DNA from: Streptosporangiales bacterium
GTDB taxonomy: Bacteria > Actinomycetota > Actinomycetes > Streptosporangiales > Streptosporangiaceae
DNA length: 32,002 nucleotides
Assembly (NCBI GenBank): GCA_009784565.1
Contig: WRBL01000031.1
Span: 1 to 32,002, forward strand
Direction: 5' to 3'
Position 1 is the first letter of the stretch. Each line of letters opens with the position of its first letter. The notes beneath the pieces are model-generated. The model was not told the DNA's origin. It was given only the letters and a program-made list of their open reading frames with translations, and did no database searches. A program made the translations under genes and the position numbers. Shown one piece after another: positions 1 through 8,478 of this stretch.

Positions 1-458
1 ACCGGGCCAGCCCGGTCCGGGCGTCCCGCAGCCCGATGCCCGCCCACCGGGCCAGGTCCCGGTCAGACGCCGGGGCGTGCCCGGCCAGGTAGCGGCGCGC
101 CTTCCTGGGCCAGGCGGCGGGCGTTCCCGGTGCGAAGCTGCGGGGTGGTGAGCGGGTGAAGCCACCAGTAGTCCTCGGAGCGGACCAGGTACAGCGTGCC
201 GCGGTTCAGCCAGGTGACGATCATCGACCGCCGCCCGGTGAGCGCGGCGTCGACGTCCGCGGCCGACAGGCCCGCCGAGCGGGCCCGGATCGCGAGCCGG
301 GCTCCGCGCGGGTCCTGCGCCTGGATGGCCAGCAGGTGCCCGGCGACCTCTTCGGGGCTGCCCGCCAGATCGCGCCCGAGCCGCTGCGCCGCGCACCGCC
401 GTGCGGTCACGGCCAGCTCAGCGCGCTCTCGGGCTCCCTCCGGACCTGCGGGCCTCAT
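1..458 (-). pseudogene. Decayed winged-helix DNA-binding (HTH_42-like) gene, partial at the window edge
   Basis: An internal ATG at 458 would start a separate HTH_42-type protein (AAQRLGRDLAG, LAIQAQDPRGARLA, WLNRGTLYLV, RTGNARRLAQEG). The frame fails after RRLAQEG and reaches a stop at 63-65. In another minus-strand frame, from about position 100 to the window edge, the sequence reads ARRYLAGHAPASDRDLARW, which resembles a later part of the same family. In normal members roughly 100 residues separate these two blocks. An internal deletion with a frame change has therefore probably removed the middle of the protein. The remainder lies outside the window. The family call is from memory of typical members, so confidence is moderate. 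Confidence 0.55.
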
Positions 459-1670
459 CGGCGGTGACTCTACTCCGTTCACCAGGCCCGGGGGGGCTTC
501 CTGGCCGCCGCCAGCCAGCCCTGCGAGCGCCGCTACTCCGCCGACGAGGTAGCAGAGGGCCTGGACGTTGAGGAGGGGGACGGCCCCCAGCCGATCGCCG
601 AGAATCCCCGCCGCCACGATGCCGGCCGCCTGGCCGAGAGCGAAGGCCGCGCCGAAAGCCGCGAAGACACCCCCTCGCTCTCCGTCCGCGGTCGCGTGCT
701 GGAGCGAGGAGATCAGGCCACTGTCCATCGCCACCGACGGGACACCGAAACCGATGAACAGCGCCACGTAGACAGGTTCGGCCGTGGTCAGGTGCGGCAG
801 GTTCCACGTCACGGCGGCCCCCGCCGCGAACACCAGGCAGGCCAGTCCCGTGAGCGGTCCCGGGCGGACGCGGGTGGCCCGGGCGAGGGCGAGGCCCCCG
901 ATGATGGCGCCGATTGCCTGGACCGCGCGGAGCAGGCCGTTCTCGGCGGCGTCTCCGTGCAGGTTCCGGGCGACGAAAACCACGAACAGGACGGTGAACA
1001 GTCCCTGGCCGACGGCGAGAATCGCGGTGACGACCAGTGCGACCCAGACCGGCCGGCGGGCGAAGGCCCGCCCTCCGGGTCGGCGCGCCGGCGTGCCGCG
1101 GGCGGGAGCGGCGTTACGGGGCAGGTGAACGCCCCGGATCAGCGTGGCCGAAAGAAGGAAAGTCGCCGCGTCGGCGATGACAATCACGGGGAGGCCTCCG
1201 GCTGCCAGGACCGCGCCGCCCGCAGCGGCGCCGACGAGGCGTCCGAGGTTCTGGTTCAGGCCGATCAGCGAATTCGCCGCGACGAGCTGGTCCTCGGCCA
1301 CCAGGGCGGGGAGCAGGGCGTTCTTGGCCGGGTCAAAGAGGCCCGCCAGCGCCGCCTGGTACGCGATCACTCCGTACAGGACGGGCAGGCGGGCCCCGGC
1401 CAGGAGCGGCAGCAGCCCGGCGGCCTGGCCGAGCGAGACAGCGACCAGCAGGAGGCGGCGGTCGCACCGGTCGGCGAGGCGCCCGGCCAGCGGGCTGATC
1501 ACGACCGCGGGGATGAGCTCGATGAGGAAGGCCATAGAGGTTCCGAGTGCCGACCCGGTGAGCTGGTAGACAAGCACGGGGAGAGCGACCAGCAGCATCC
1601 AGTCGCCGGTGTCGGATATGAGCCCGGCCAGCCATAGACGCCGGAAGTCCCGGCCGCGGAGCGCGATCAT
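63..1670 (-). CDS. MFS exporter (DHA3/MFS_3 type) with an in-frame C-terminal winged-helix (HTH_42) remnant
   Basis: This is a predicted inner-membrane drug/metabolite exporter. Residues 1 to about 390 form hydrophobic segments typical of a 12-helix major facilitator. The loop between helices 2 and 3 reads GRLADRCDRR, the signature A-like motif of the EntS/MFS_3 group, and FDPAKNALLPALV is also typical. From about residue 405 (PPMRPAG) the ORF continues without a stop into a soluble domain (IQAQDPRGARLAIRAR, MIVTWLNRGTLYLV) that resembles the N-terminal part of winged-helix DNA-binding HTH_42 proteins. The ORF then stops after a frame change (see the overlapping pseudogene). The start overlaps the stop of the upstream ArsR gene by ATGA, so the two form an operon and the regulator probably controls export. 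The MFS call is firm. Whether the fusion is real, or a lost stop codon between two genes, is open. Confidence 0.75.
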   Translation of the reverse strand: MIALRGRDFRRLWLAGLISDTGDWMLLVALPVLVYQLTGSALGTSMAFLIELIPAVVISPLAGRLADRCDRRLLLVAVSLGQAAGLLPLLAGARLPVLYGVIAYQAALAGLFDPAKNALLPALVAEDQLVAANSLIGLNQNLGRLVGAAAGGAVLAAGGLPVIVIADAATFLLSATLIRGVHLPRNAAPARGTPARRPGGRAFARRPVWVALVVTAILAVGQGLFTVLFVVFVARNLHGDAAENGLLRAVQAIGAIIGGLALARATRVRPGPLTGLACLVFAAGAAVTWNLPHLTTAEPVYVALFIGFGVPSVAMDSGLISSLQHATADGERGGVFAAFGAAFALGQAAGIVAAGILGDRLGAVPLLNVQALCYLVGGVAALAGLAGGGQEAPPGLVNGVESPPMRPAGPEGARERAELAVTARRCAAQRLGRDLAGSPEEVAGHLLAIQAQDPRGARLAIRARSAGLSAADVDAALTGRRSMIVTWLNRGTLYLVRSEDYWWLHPLTTPQLRTGNARRLAQEGAPLPGRARPGV

Positions 1671-2254
1671 TGTTCCGGCATCGCCGGATCAGGCTTCCGC
1701 GGAAATGCGTGCAGGCCGAGATGGACCAGCGCCGATCCGTCCGGCCGCTCCTCCCGCGTGGCGGCGATGTAGGGACGGATCAGCGCGTCCAGCCGACCGG
1801 TCAGGTCCGCGAGTTCGGCGGCAGTCATTCTGAGCGTGTAGGTGCTGTGTTCCGTCGCGTCCTGCCACGGGCGGTCCAGCGACGGGAAACGCGCCGCGGC
1901 GTCCAGAACCTCTTGCTGGTCCTGCTGAATCGTCATGGCCAGGAGCGCCGCGGCATTGCGCCCCAGCGGGCTGTCCGGGTCGGCGGGCCTCTCCAGGCTG
2001 AATCCGGTGACGAGAGCCCGCCAGGGACGCTCGCGGGCGTCGGAGGAGCCCTCTGCCTCGACCCAGCCGTACTTGGCCAGGGTTCGAAGGTGATAGCTGC
2101 AGTTAGACGGCGTGTCTCCGATGGCGTGGGCACCCTGCGACGCCGTCGCCGGCCCCGAGGACATGAGGTAGTTCAGCAGCTTCCAGCGGACGGGGTGGGT
2201 CAGCGCCGCGATCGCTCCTGGGTCGTCGAGACGGACTCTGGCTTCCCCGGCCAT
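1667..2254 (-). CDS. ArsR-family helix-turn-helix transcriptional regulator
   Basis: A 195-aa cytoplasmic DNA-binding repressor. The N-terminal winged helix starts with IAALTHPVRWKLLNYLM, and its recognition helix lies in TPSNCSYHLRTLAKYGWVE, the classic ArsR-like 'S-x-HL-x-L' pattern. The C-terminal half (about residues 95-190) is a helical region of the kind found in larger actinobacterial ArsR-like proteins. It has no metal-binding CxC motif, so metal sensing is unlikely. Its stop overlaps the MFS start by ATGA. The ATG at 2254 is preceded by a GGGGGAG ribosome binding site. A strong palindrome lies about 30 bp upstream, so autorepression and control of the exporter are likely. The ligand is unknown. 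Confidence 0.85.
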   Translation of the reverse strand: MAGEARVRLDDPGAIAALTHPVRWKLLNYLMSSGPATASQGAHAIGDTPSNCSYHLRTLAKYGWVEAEGSSDARERPWRALVTGFSLERPADPDSPLGRNAAALLAMTIQQDQQEVLDAAARFPSLDRPWQDATEHSTYTLRMTAAELADLTGRLDALIRPYIAATREERPDGSALVHLGLHAFPRKPDPAMPEQ

Positions 2255-2285
2255 CCGCTCCCCCGCTTCCGTCGGCGCTCACCTG

Positions 2286-2345
2286 ATCTGAAAGACTCTT
2301 TCAGATTTAAGCACACGTTCCGGCTCACCGTGAAATGCCTTTTCA
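2286..2345 (-). promoter_or_regulatory. Putative ArsR operator pair and promoter for the regulator-exporter operon
   Basis: Positions 2286-2306 form a perfect 21-bp inverted repeat with arms ATCTGAAAG and CTTTCAGAT around ACT. A weaker copy, TGAAA-N5-TTTCA, lies at 2331-2345, with centres 42 bp (about four helical turns) apart. On the minus strand a TTCACG (-35, 2329-2334) and TTAAAT (-10, 2305-2310) pair with an 18-bp spacer can be placed so that the weak site covers the -35 and the strong site abuts the -10. That arrangement suits repression. The promoter hexamers are an inference; the palindrome is plainly visible. Confidence 0.6.
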
Positions 2346-2393
2346 GACGCGCGGTGCTGGCGGCCCGGACAGCCGCCAGCACCGCCCGGGCGC

Positions 2394-5300
2394 CTACGAC
2401 CCCAGCTGCTCCAGGATGGTCGGGTCCTTGATCTGGCGGTCCCGGGCCAGGAGGAGGACCTTGGACACGACCTCGGCGGTTTTCGGGTCGTCGTCGGCGA
2501 AGGGGAGGAACAGGCGGCCCCGGTGCTGGGAGCCGACACCGATGATGCACAGGGCTCCGCCCGGCCGGCGGTGAACGGTGCCGCTGCCCAGGTGGAGGGC
2601 GTACTCGCCCAGTTCCCCGTCGATCAGGACGTGACTGCCGGAGAAGCTGACGTTGTCCAGCTTCATCAGGCGCGCGGTCTCGCGGACCAGGGCCGCCCGC
2701 ATCTCGACGGTGGACGCGGTGGCCTCCGGGTCGACGCCGCCGGCGTGCGCGACGCTGACCACCAGGTCGATGTCCCGCATGGTCTCGGAGAACACGACGG
2801 GCGGCACCGATTCCAGGGGCTGGGCTTCCCAGCCGCCGGGCCGGGTGAAGTAGACGCCGTCGATCGTGGGCAGGTCGGCCTCGGACGGGGTTCCGAACCC
2901 GTCGGTGCATGACAGCCGGGCCACGTAGCCGTGCCGGTGGAACGCCTTCGAGGACTCCCCGGACTCGTACGACGTCACCCAGCCCCGGGTGCCGAGAAGG
3001 GCGAGAGCCTGGCGCGGCTGCACCTGGTGGCCCTCGTAGCGACGGCTCACGGGGCCAGACGCCTTCTCGGCCCCGGTCAGCGCGTACAGTTCGCGGAACA
3101 CCTGCTTGAACGGCTGCCGCAGTTCCTTCTTGAACAGCCGCTCCTGCCAGTGGACCCAGGTGCCGTCGGCCGCCATGTCGCGGGGATGAGCGATCCGCAG
3201 CGGCCCGTCGACGGCCTTGGCCGCCAGGGCCGCGACGTCGTCCCGCATAAGAGCCGCTCCGGCCGGCGACACCCAGACAAGACGGCCGAGCAGCGGGGCG
3301 ACGACCGGGTGCCGGGCCAGGGCCTCGAAGTCGGCGGCGGTGAAGGTGTCCTGCGCGGTCATGGCGTCCTGCAGCGCCTCCCGCACCCGCTTGGACTGCT
3401 TGGCGAGGGCGGCCTTGCGGGCGGTGAGCGCGGCGATCGCCGGGTCCTTCTTCACAGCGGCGGGCACCGACTTGAGCGCCTTGTCACCCCGGCGGACCGC
3501 GATCGACGGCATGCCTTCGGCGCTCACCGACAGCGTGACCGTCACCTCGCCACCGGAGCCACCAGAGCCACCGGAGCCACCGGAGCCGGCCGACACGGTC
3601 ACCGGGCCGTCGGCCAGGTCGCCGGCCTCGGCCGCCTCGACCGCCCAGATGAACCGGCGCGGGTCGGCGTACCCGGCGGTGCGGGCCAGGTTCTCGATCC
3701 CGATCCGGACCGCGGTGCCCTCGCTGGCCCGCCGCTGGCTGCCGAACGCCTTGCTTCCGCCCTGGAACTCGCGCAGCAGCGCGTACCGGCGGGCGATGGC
3801 CGCCTCGCGCGGGGAAGGGGCGGCCGGGAGCGGCAGCAGGCCGAGGGCCCGGACCGCGTCGGCGTTCCGCTTGCCGGTGATCCGGCCGGCGAGATCCTCC
3901 TCGGCCGTGGCTCCCAGCATGGCTTCGGCGAACATCTGGGCGCGCCGGTGCCCGTTCCCGCCGGCCGTGTACTTCGCCGCCTTGTGCAGGACCGTCCACC
4001 GCTTGGCGCCCAGTTCCCCGTGCGCCCGGCGGAACCACTCGACGTCGACCGCCCCGTTTTCCAGGTCCTCGCCGGACAGCGGGGTCCGCTCGGAGATCAT
4101 GGCGGCCCAGGAGTCGCGCAGTTCGCTGTCCACCGACCACTGACTGTCCTTGGTGTGAGCGTGCAGCCACAGCACCCCGCCGGCCAGGCCGGGCCAGTCC
4201 AGGGCGTCTTCGACGGCGTCCGCCCACTGCGGCGCGTACAGGGCGAGGTCGGTCAGGCGCCTGTCCGGGATTCCTTCGGCGTCCGCGGCCGCGCGGAGCG
4301 TCGCGCCGGTCTCGCCGGGGAGCGGGAAGCTGACCCGGATCAGGTGGCTGAACACGGCGTCCCGGCTGTCCCCGTAGGCGCTCCGGGACAGCGGGGTGTC
4401 CCCGAGGCGGGACAGCAGCGCCGCCGTGGTCCCGGTGCCCGGGACCCCGCGGATCCAGCGCGCGGCGTCCGACGTGGGGGTGGGCAGGTCTCCCCGAAGC
4501 AGCTCCGTCTCGACCAGCCGGTCGCGGACCCGGTCGGCGAGCGGGACGAGGGCGGGATTGTCCGCCTCGGCCTGGCTTCGCCACCGGCCGGTGAGCGTGC
4601 GGAACAGCCGGCTGTGCGGGGTCAGGAAGCCCGTGATGACGTCGCCGTCCGTCGCGGCCCCGGACCGGTGCGCGGCCGCGAGGAGGTCCTCGCGGACCGG
4701 AACCGGCAGCGCGTCCGGGACGGGCTGTTCGACCCAGCGTTCCAGCTGGTGCCAGCGGGCCAGCCGTCCGGGCGTGAACAGTCCGGGCCTGGAGTTCAGC
4801 AATGAGCCGAGCAGGTGGTGCCACCGGCTGGAGCTCACGAGCCCGCGCCAGTCCCCGGAGGGCAGGTGAGCGTAGCGCCGCTGATGGTCGCTGGGCTCCG
4901 GGAACGTCGCGCGTCTGTCCTCGGGTACCGCGGCCAGGGAGGCTTCGTGGGCGTCCAGGCACTCGTCGACGACGCTCCCGGAGACATGATCGGCGATCAG
5001 CCACTCGGTGACGTGCAGGACCAGCGGCCGGTTCCGGAGGTTCTCCACCGGGTCGGCGGCCAGCCCGGCGATGGCGTCGTCGAACCAGCCGCCCTCGTAG
5101 CGCGGGTGCCGTTCGCTGGCGGGAGTGAGGCCGGCCAGCGCGTGGGCCCGCAGCGCGTCCAGCCCGTCGTCCCCGCTTCGCAGTCCGGCGGGGCGGTTCG
5201 CCCACCACTCCCGGAACACGTCGCCGAGCACCATGTCCGGCCCCTCGCCGTCTGTGCCGGCCTGCAGCCGCGGCCGGGAGGAGAACGGCGGCCGGAAGAA

Positions 5301-7250
5301 CCGCAGGTCCCCGAGGAGCATGTCGTGGCTGCCCTGCCAGTGGGTCACGGTGACCGTCGTGTTCCGGCGGGAGTGAGCGATCTCGTCGAGAGCCTCGATG
5401 ATCCTCCGGGCGGCGTCGCCGGCGAACCGGCGGCCGGGGGCCGCGGGACGAGGCACCCGGGGTTCGGTGCGGGGGCCGGGAAGGGTGTCGCGGAGGTCTT
5501 CGGCCGGTCCGGGGCCGTCGCCGATTTCCCGGCGGAGTTCGGCGGCGGCTTCCCGCTGGCGCTTGCTCTTGCCGGCCGCGAGCCGGGTGGCCGACGCCTT
5601 CGCCCCGGCCACGGGCTGGGACGCGAGCAGCGTCAGGGCGCCGCGCCGGGTGTCGGCGGCGGCCCGGGTGAGCAGCGCCTCGACGGCGGGGGCCTCGTCC
5701 GGCGTCACGGTCAGCTTCTCCAGGGCTCCGAGCGCGGTGCTCCGCACGGAGGAACTGCGGTCGCGGAGGAGCGTCAGCAGGGCGGCGCGCAGCGCGGGGC
5801 CGGGGTCCGGGGTGTCCGCGATCCGGTACGCGGCGGCGTTGCGTCCGCCGGCGCTCATGGACGCCAGCCAGGGCAGCAGGTCCTTGGCGGGCCGGCCGCC
5901 CAGGACCCGGACCAGGCGGTCGGCGGCCAGCGTCCGGCTCAGCGGGACGGGCGACGCCTCGACTCCGACGCTGGTCCCGGTGGCGGGCCGCACCGGGACC
6001 GTCCCGGCCCTGGTGGGCAGGCGCGGGATCAGCCGGGCCAGGGCGTCGAACAGGCCGGGCCTGACCTGCCCGGGCGTCCCGTAGCCGGGCGTCCCGGGCA
6101 GCAGGAGCAGGGCGAGGGCCGCGACGCGGGGGTCCTCGTCGTCCAGTGCCGCCGCGACGACACTCTCGGCGGCCTCAAGGCGGGTGACGGCGGCGTAGCG
6201 CACCGCGACCGCTCGCAGGTCCGGCCGCGGATGGACGGCGAGCCGCCGCAGGTCGCCCAGGGTGGCCGTGACGTCGCGCATTCCGCCCGCGCACAGGGCG
6301 GTGTAGACGATATCCGGATCGTCGCCGGACAGGGCGAGCGAGCGCTCGGCCTCCGAACCGTACAACGACGCCAGGCGGCGGACCCGGGCGCTCACGCGGG
6401 GCAGGTCCTCGACGGTGCCGGGCAGCCCGGTCCACACGCTGGCGGCGCGCACGGCGGCGGCGAACCGGAGCAGGCCGTGGTCCAGGACGATGTCCAGCAG
6501 GTACGCGAAGGCACCGGGATGCCCCTCGTCCGCGGCTTCCAGGATGACCTGGCGCAGCCCTTCCTGCCGCTGCGCGGCCAGGAGCAGGCGGCCGGTGAAC
6601 TCCCAGCCCTCACGGCGGGAGGAGCCGAGCAGGGCGGCGATGACGTGCCGGCCCGTCAGGGCCACCGGGTGCTCGCCGTTCCCGGTGTCCAGCAGCGTCT
6701 CGAAGACCTCCCCGCCGGACGGGCCGCCGAGGTCGATCGCGGACGCGAGGAGGCCGCCCACGGCCTGGGGGCCCAGGTAGCGGGGACTCCGGTGACCGAG
6801 CAGGTGACCGCCCCAGGCCGCGAGCCAGGCCGGGTCGGCGTCGAAGGGCCCGGCCGCCTCCACGATCGCGGTGAGGTCCCGGGACCGGTTCTCCACGGTC
6901 ACCCCGGGCTCCCCGGACGTCACGCGGAACGATGTGCGGACCCATCCGGACTGGTACGGGCGGGTCCGCGCGTCGGTCCACCAGCGGGTGAGCGCGGGCC
7001 CGAGTCCGGGGTGGAGCGCGCCCATGACCGCCGCCCGCTCAGCGTCGGGAAGCGTGTCCAGCGCGCGGCCCGCCTCCACCTTGCGGACGTGGTAATCCGC
7101 GTACTTCTCATGGTCGTAGGCCTCGAGGACCTTCTCCGCGATCCCGCGGCCGGGATCCGGCAGGGCGGACGCGCGTTTGAGCGCCGCCTCGCGCCACGAC
7201 GCGTCCTTCAGGGATTCCAGCCGGCGGGCGGCCTCTTCCGGGGTGATCAT
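2394..7250 (-). CDS. DUF4132 domain-containing giant protein with HEAT-like repeats
   Basis: A 1618-aa soluble protein of unknown function. The N-terminal part (about residues 1-600) is alpha-helical with HEAT/ARM-like units such as DPRVAALALLLLPG and RSSSVRSTALGALEKL, followed by a charged stretch. The C-terminal part (about 1300-1600) carries DUF4132 hallmarks: WVHWQERLFKKELRQPFKQV, FRELYALTGAE, and a final VGSQHRGRLFLPFADDD block. A Gly-Ser-Gly linker near residue 1230 separates the helical body from the C-terminal module. No transmembrane segments, and no nuclease or ATPase motifs, are evident. The ATG at 7250 has a GGAGG site lying inside the end of the upstream ubiquitin-like ORF, implying translational coupling. 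DUF4132 proteins (MolR/YehI-like) lack an established biochemical role. Confidence 0.8.
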   Translation of the reverse strand: MITPEEAARRLESLKDASWREAALKRASALPDPGRGIAEKVLEAYDHEKYADYHVRKVEAGRALDTLPDAERAAVMGALHPGLGPALTRWWTDARTRPYQSGWVRTSFRVTSGEPGVTVENRSRDLTAIVEAAGPFDADPAWLAAWGGHLLGHRSPRYLGPQAVGGLLASAIDLGGPSGGEVFETLLDTGNGEHPVALTGRHVIAALLGSSRREGWEFTGRLLLAAQRQEGLRQVILEAADEGHPGAFAYLLDIVLDHGLLRFAAAVRAASVWTGLPGTVEDLPRVSARVRRLASLYGSEAERSLALSGDDPDIVYTALCAGGMRDVTATLGDLRRLAVHPRPDLRAVAVRYAAVTRLEAAESVVAAALDDEDPRVAALALLLLPGTPGYGTPGQVRPGLFDALARLIPRLPTRAGTVPVRPATGTSVGVEASPVPLSRTLAADRLVRVLGGRPAKDLLPWLASMSAGGRNAAAYRIADTPDPGPALRAALLTLLRDRSSSVRSTALGALEKLTVTPDEAPAVEALLTRAAADTRRGALTLLASQPVAGAKASATRLAAGKSKRQREAAAELRREIGDGPGPAEDLRDTLPGPRTEPRVPRPAAPGRRFAGDAARRIIEALDEIAHSRRNTTVTVTHWQGSHDMLLGDLRFFRPPFSSRPRLQAGTDGEGPDMVLGDVFREWWANRPAGLRSGDDGLDALRAHALAGLTPASERHPRYEGGWFDDAIAGLAADPVENLRNRPLVLHVTEWLIADHVSGSVVDECLDAHEASLAAVPEDRRATFPEPSDHQRRYAHLPSGDWRGLVSSSRWHHLLGSLLNSRPGLFTPGRLARWHQLERWVEQPVPDALPVPVREDLLAAAHRSGAATDGDVITGFLTPHSRLFRTLTGRWRSQAEADNPALVPLADRVRDRLVETELLRGDLPTPTSDAARWIRGVPGTGTTAALLSRLGDTPLSRSAYGDSRDAVFSHLIRVSFPLPGETGATLRAAADAEGIPDRRLTDLALYAPQWADAVEDALDWPGLAGGVLWLHAHTKDSQWSVDSELRDSWAAMISERTPLSGEDLENGAVDVEWFRRAHGELGAKRWTVLHKAAKYTAGGNGHRRAQMFAEAMLGATAEEDLAGRITGKRNADAVRALGLLPLPAAPSPREAAIARRYALLREFQGGSKAFGSQRRASEGTAVRIGIENLARTAGYADPRRFIWAVEAAEAGDLADGPVTVSAGSGGSGGSGGSGGEVTVTLSVSAEGMPSIAVRRGDKALKSVPAAVKKDPAIAALTARKAALAKQSKRVREALQDAMTAQDTFTAADFEALARHPVVAPLLGRLVWVSPAGAALMRDDVAALAAKAVDGPLRIAHPRDMAADGTWVHWQERLFKKELRQPFKQVFRELYALTGAEKASGPVSRRYEGHQVQPRQALALLGTRGWVTSYESGESSKAFHRHGYVARLSCTDGFGTPSEADLPTIDGVYFTRPGGWEAQPLESVPPVVFSETMRDIDLVVSVAHAGGVDPEATASTVEMRAALVRETARLMKLDNVSFSGSHVLIDGELGEYALHLGSGTVHRRPGGALCIIGVGSQHRGRLFLPFADDDPKTAEVVSKVLLLARDRQIKDPTILEQLGS
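3549..3587. repeat. 9-bp tandem repeat encoding a (Gly-Gly-Ser)n linker in the DUF4132 protein
   Basis: About four copies of a 9-bp unit (ccaccggag on the plus strand, one copy with a single change) encode a GSGGSGGSGGSGG stretch on the minus strand. The repeat is in frame and looks like an interdomain flexible linker. Its copy number could vary by slippage without breaking the frame. Confidence 0.8.
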
Positions 7251-7256
7251 CGCGGC

Positions 7257-7685
7257 TCAGCCTCCGGCCAGCGGCACGAGCCGCAGGAACAGGAGGGACG
7301 CGCCCTCTTCCAGCCAGGCCGATGATCCCGGCTCCATCTCGCGGTCTCCGACGAAGACCTTGAAGATCCCGTCCTCGAACGCCAGCAGCGCGGCCGCGGC
7401 GGACTCCGCCGGGTCAGCGTCCGCCGCCGGCACGACGTCGGGGTTCCCCGGGCGCACCGACCCGCCGGCCAGGGCCGCCGCGAGGCCGTCCGGCGTCAGC
7501 ACCCGGACGAAGGCGTTCTCCTCCGCCCGGGCCTGATAGGCCGCGACCTCCGCAGCGACCGCCGCCGAGATGAGATCCCTCGCGGGCACTTCGCCGGGGG
7601 CCAGGTCCAGGGTGAGGGCGTGCTCCCGCACGCCGCGGCGCCGATGCCCCGTGATCGTCGCCGTAACCGTTACCGCTACTGCCAT
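7257..7685 (-). CDS. Putative ubiquitin-like (MoaD/ThiS-type beta-grasp) protein ending in Gly-Gly
   Basis: I do not recognise this as a named family. The 142-aa form starting at ATG 7685 (MAVAVTVTAT) shows a beta-grasp order: two N-terminal strands (VAVTVTATITG, HALTLDLAPG), a long helix (LISAAVAAEVAAYQARAE), an Ala/Asp-rich insert, then strands GIFKVFVGDREM and SLLFLRLVPLAGG. The C-terminus LVPLAGG followed at once by the stop, with a preceding WLEEGASLLF turn, closely resembles the '..L.dGD.v.i.P..aGG' end of ThiS/MoaD proteins. Those proteins are adenylated on the terminal glycine by an E1-like enzyme. The ORF lies 6 bp upstream of the DUF4132 gene and is probably co-translated with it. 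No E1, E2 or JAB peptidase gene is in the window. A start at ATG 7715 is possible; neither ATG has a clear ribosome binding site. Confidence 0.6.
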   Translation of the reverse strand: MAVAVTVTATITGHRRRGVREHALTLDLAPGEVPARDLISAAVAAEVAAYQARAEENAFVRVLTPDGLAAALAGGSVRPGNPDVVPAADADPAESAAAALLAFEDGIFKVFVGDREMEPGSSAWLEEGASLLFLRLVPLAGG

Positions 7686-7773
7686 GCCCGGCACTGTAGG
7701 GCCGACCACTGACATTCGAGGGGGAGCAGGCAGGGGCGACAGGGAAACGAAGACCCGTTCGGGCCCGGCGGGG

Positions 7774-8478
7774 TCAGCCGATGAGATCGACGGACAGTCG
7801 TTCGCGCAGCTCAGCCAGGGTGATGCCCCAGGTTTCGAGGACGTGGACGCCGTCGGGCTGGATGTCGAAGGTCGCGTGGTCGGTGTAGGCCCGGCTGACG
7901 CAGCCGACACCGGTCAGCGGGTACGTGCAGGACGGGACGATCTTCGGCGACCCGTCCTTCGCGAACAGCGTCATCATCACGTAGACATCCTTGGCGCCGA
8001 TGGCCAGGTCCATCGCCCCGCCGACGGCCGGGATCGCGCCCGGCTTGCCGGTGGACCAGTTGGCGAGGTCGCCGTTGGCGGCGACCTGGAAGGCGCCGAG
8101 AACGCACACGTCGAGGTGCCCGCCGCGCATCATCGCGAACGCGTCGGCGTGGTGGAAGTAGGCCGCGCCGGGCAGTTCGGTGACCGGGACCTTCCCGGCG
8201 TTGGTGAGGTCGGGGTCGATGTCGTCCCCGTGCGCGGCCGGGCCCATGCCGAGCATGCCGTTCTCGGTGTGGAGGATGACCCCGGGGAGCCCGTCTTCCG
8301 AGGCCGGGAGGTGGTCGGCGATCTTGGTGGGCTGGCCGATGCCGAGGTTGACGTAGGACCCGGGCGGGATGTCGCGGCCGATCACGGCGGCGAGTTCGTC
8401 GGTGCTCAGCGGGCCGCGGTCGGCGTGCTCGGTCACGGCGGCGGAAGAGGCTGTGCTGGCGGAAGAACGAGCGGTCAT
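7774..8478 (-). CDS. 3-oxoacid CoA-transferase family, subunit B
   Basis: A 234-aa beta subunit of a family I CoA-transferase (ScoB/PcaJ/CatJ type), which moves CoA from a donor acyl-CoA to a 3-oxoacid through a glutamyl-CoA thioester. The motif YVNLGIGQPTKIAD and the active-site block ILHTENGMLGMGP, whose Glu in ENG is the catalytic residue of the family, are intact. GKVPVTELPGAAYFHHADAF and the C-terminal ITLAELRERL are also typical. The ATG overlaps the subunit A stop (ATGA), so the two are translationally coupled as an alpha2beta2-type enzyme. The substrate (acetoacetate, 3-oxoadipate or another) cannot be read from the sequence. Confidence 0.9.
   Translation of the reverse strand: MTARSSASTASSAAVTEHADRGPLSTDELAAVIGRDIPPGSYVNLGIGQPTKIADHLPASEDGLPGVILHTENGMLGMGPAAHGDDIDPDLTNAGKVPVTELPGAAYFHHADAFAMMRGGHLDVCVLGAFQVAANGDLANWSTGKPGAIPAVGGAMDLAIGAKDVYVMMTLFAKDGSPKIVPSCTYPLTGVGCVSRAYTDHATFDIQPDGVHVLETWGITLAELRERLSVDLIG

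Noticed and set aside
4815-7325. 836-aa plus-strand ORF (and 2931..4805, 624 aa) antisense to the DUF4132 gene
   Set aside because: Composition is Gly/Arg/Pro/Gln-rich without domains, as expected for mirror frames of GC-rich genes; the minus-strand frame has clear family motifs.
7257-7910. Use of the full 217-aa ORF as the ubiquitin-like protein
   Set aside because: The added N-terminal 75 residues are Ser/Pro-rich and reach into the tail of the CoA-transferase gene; the beta-grasp pattern starts at ATG 7685.
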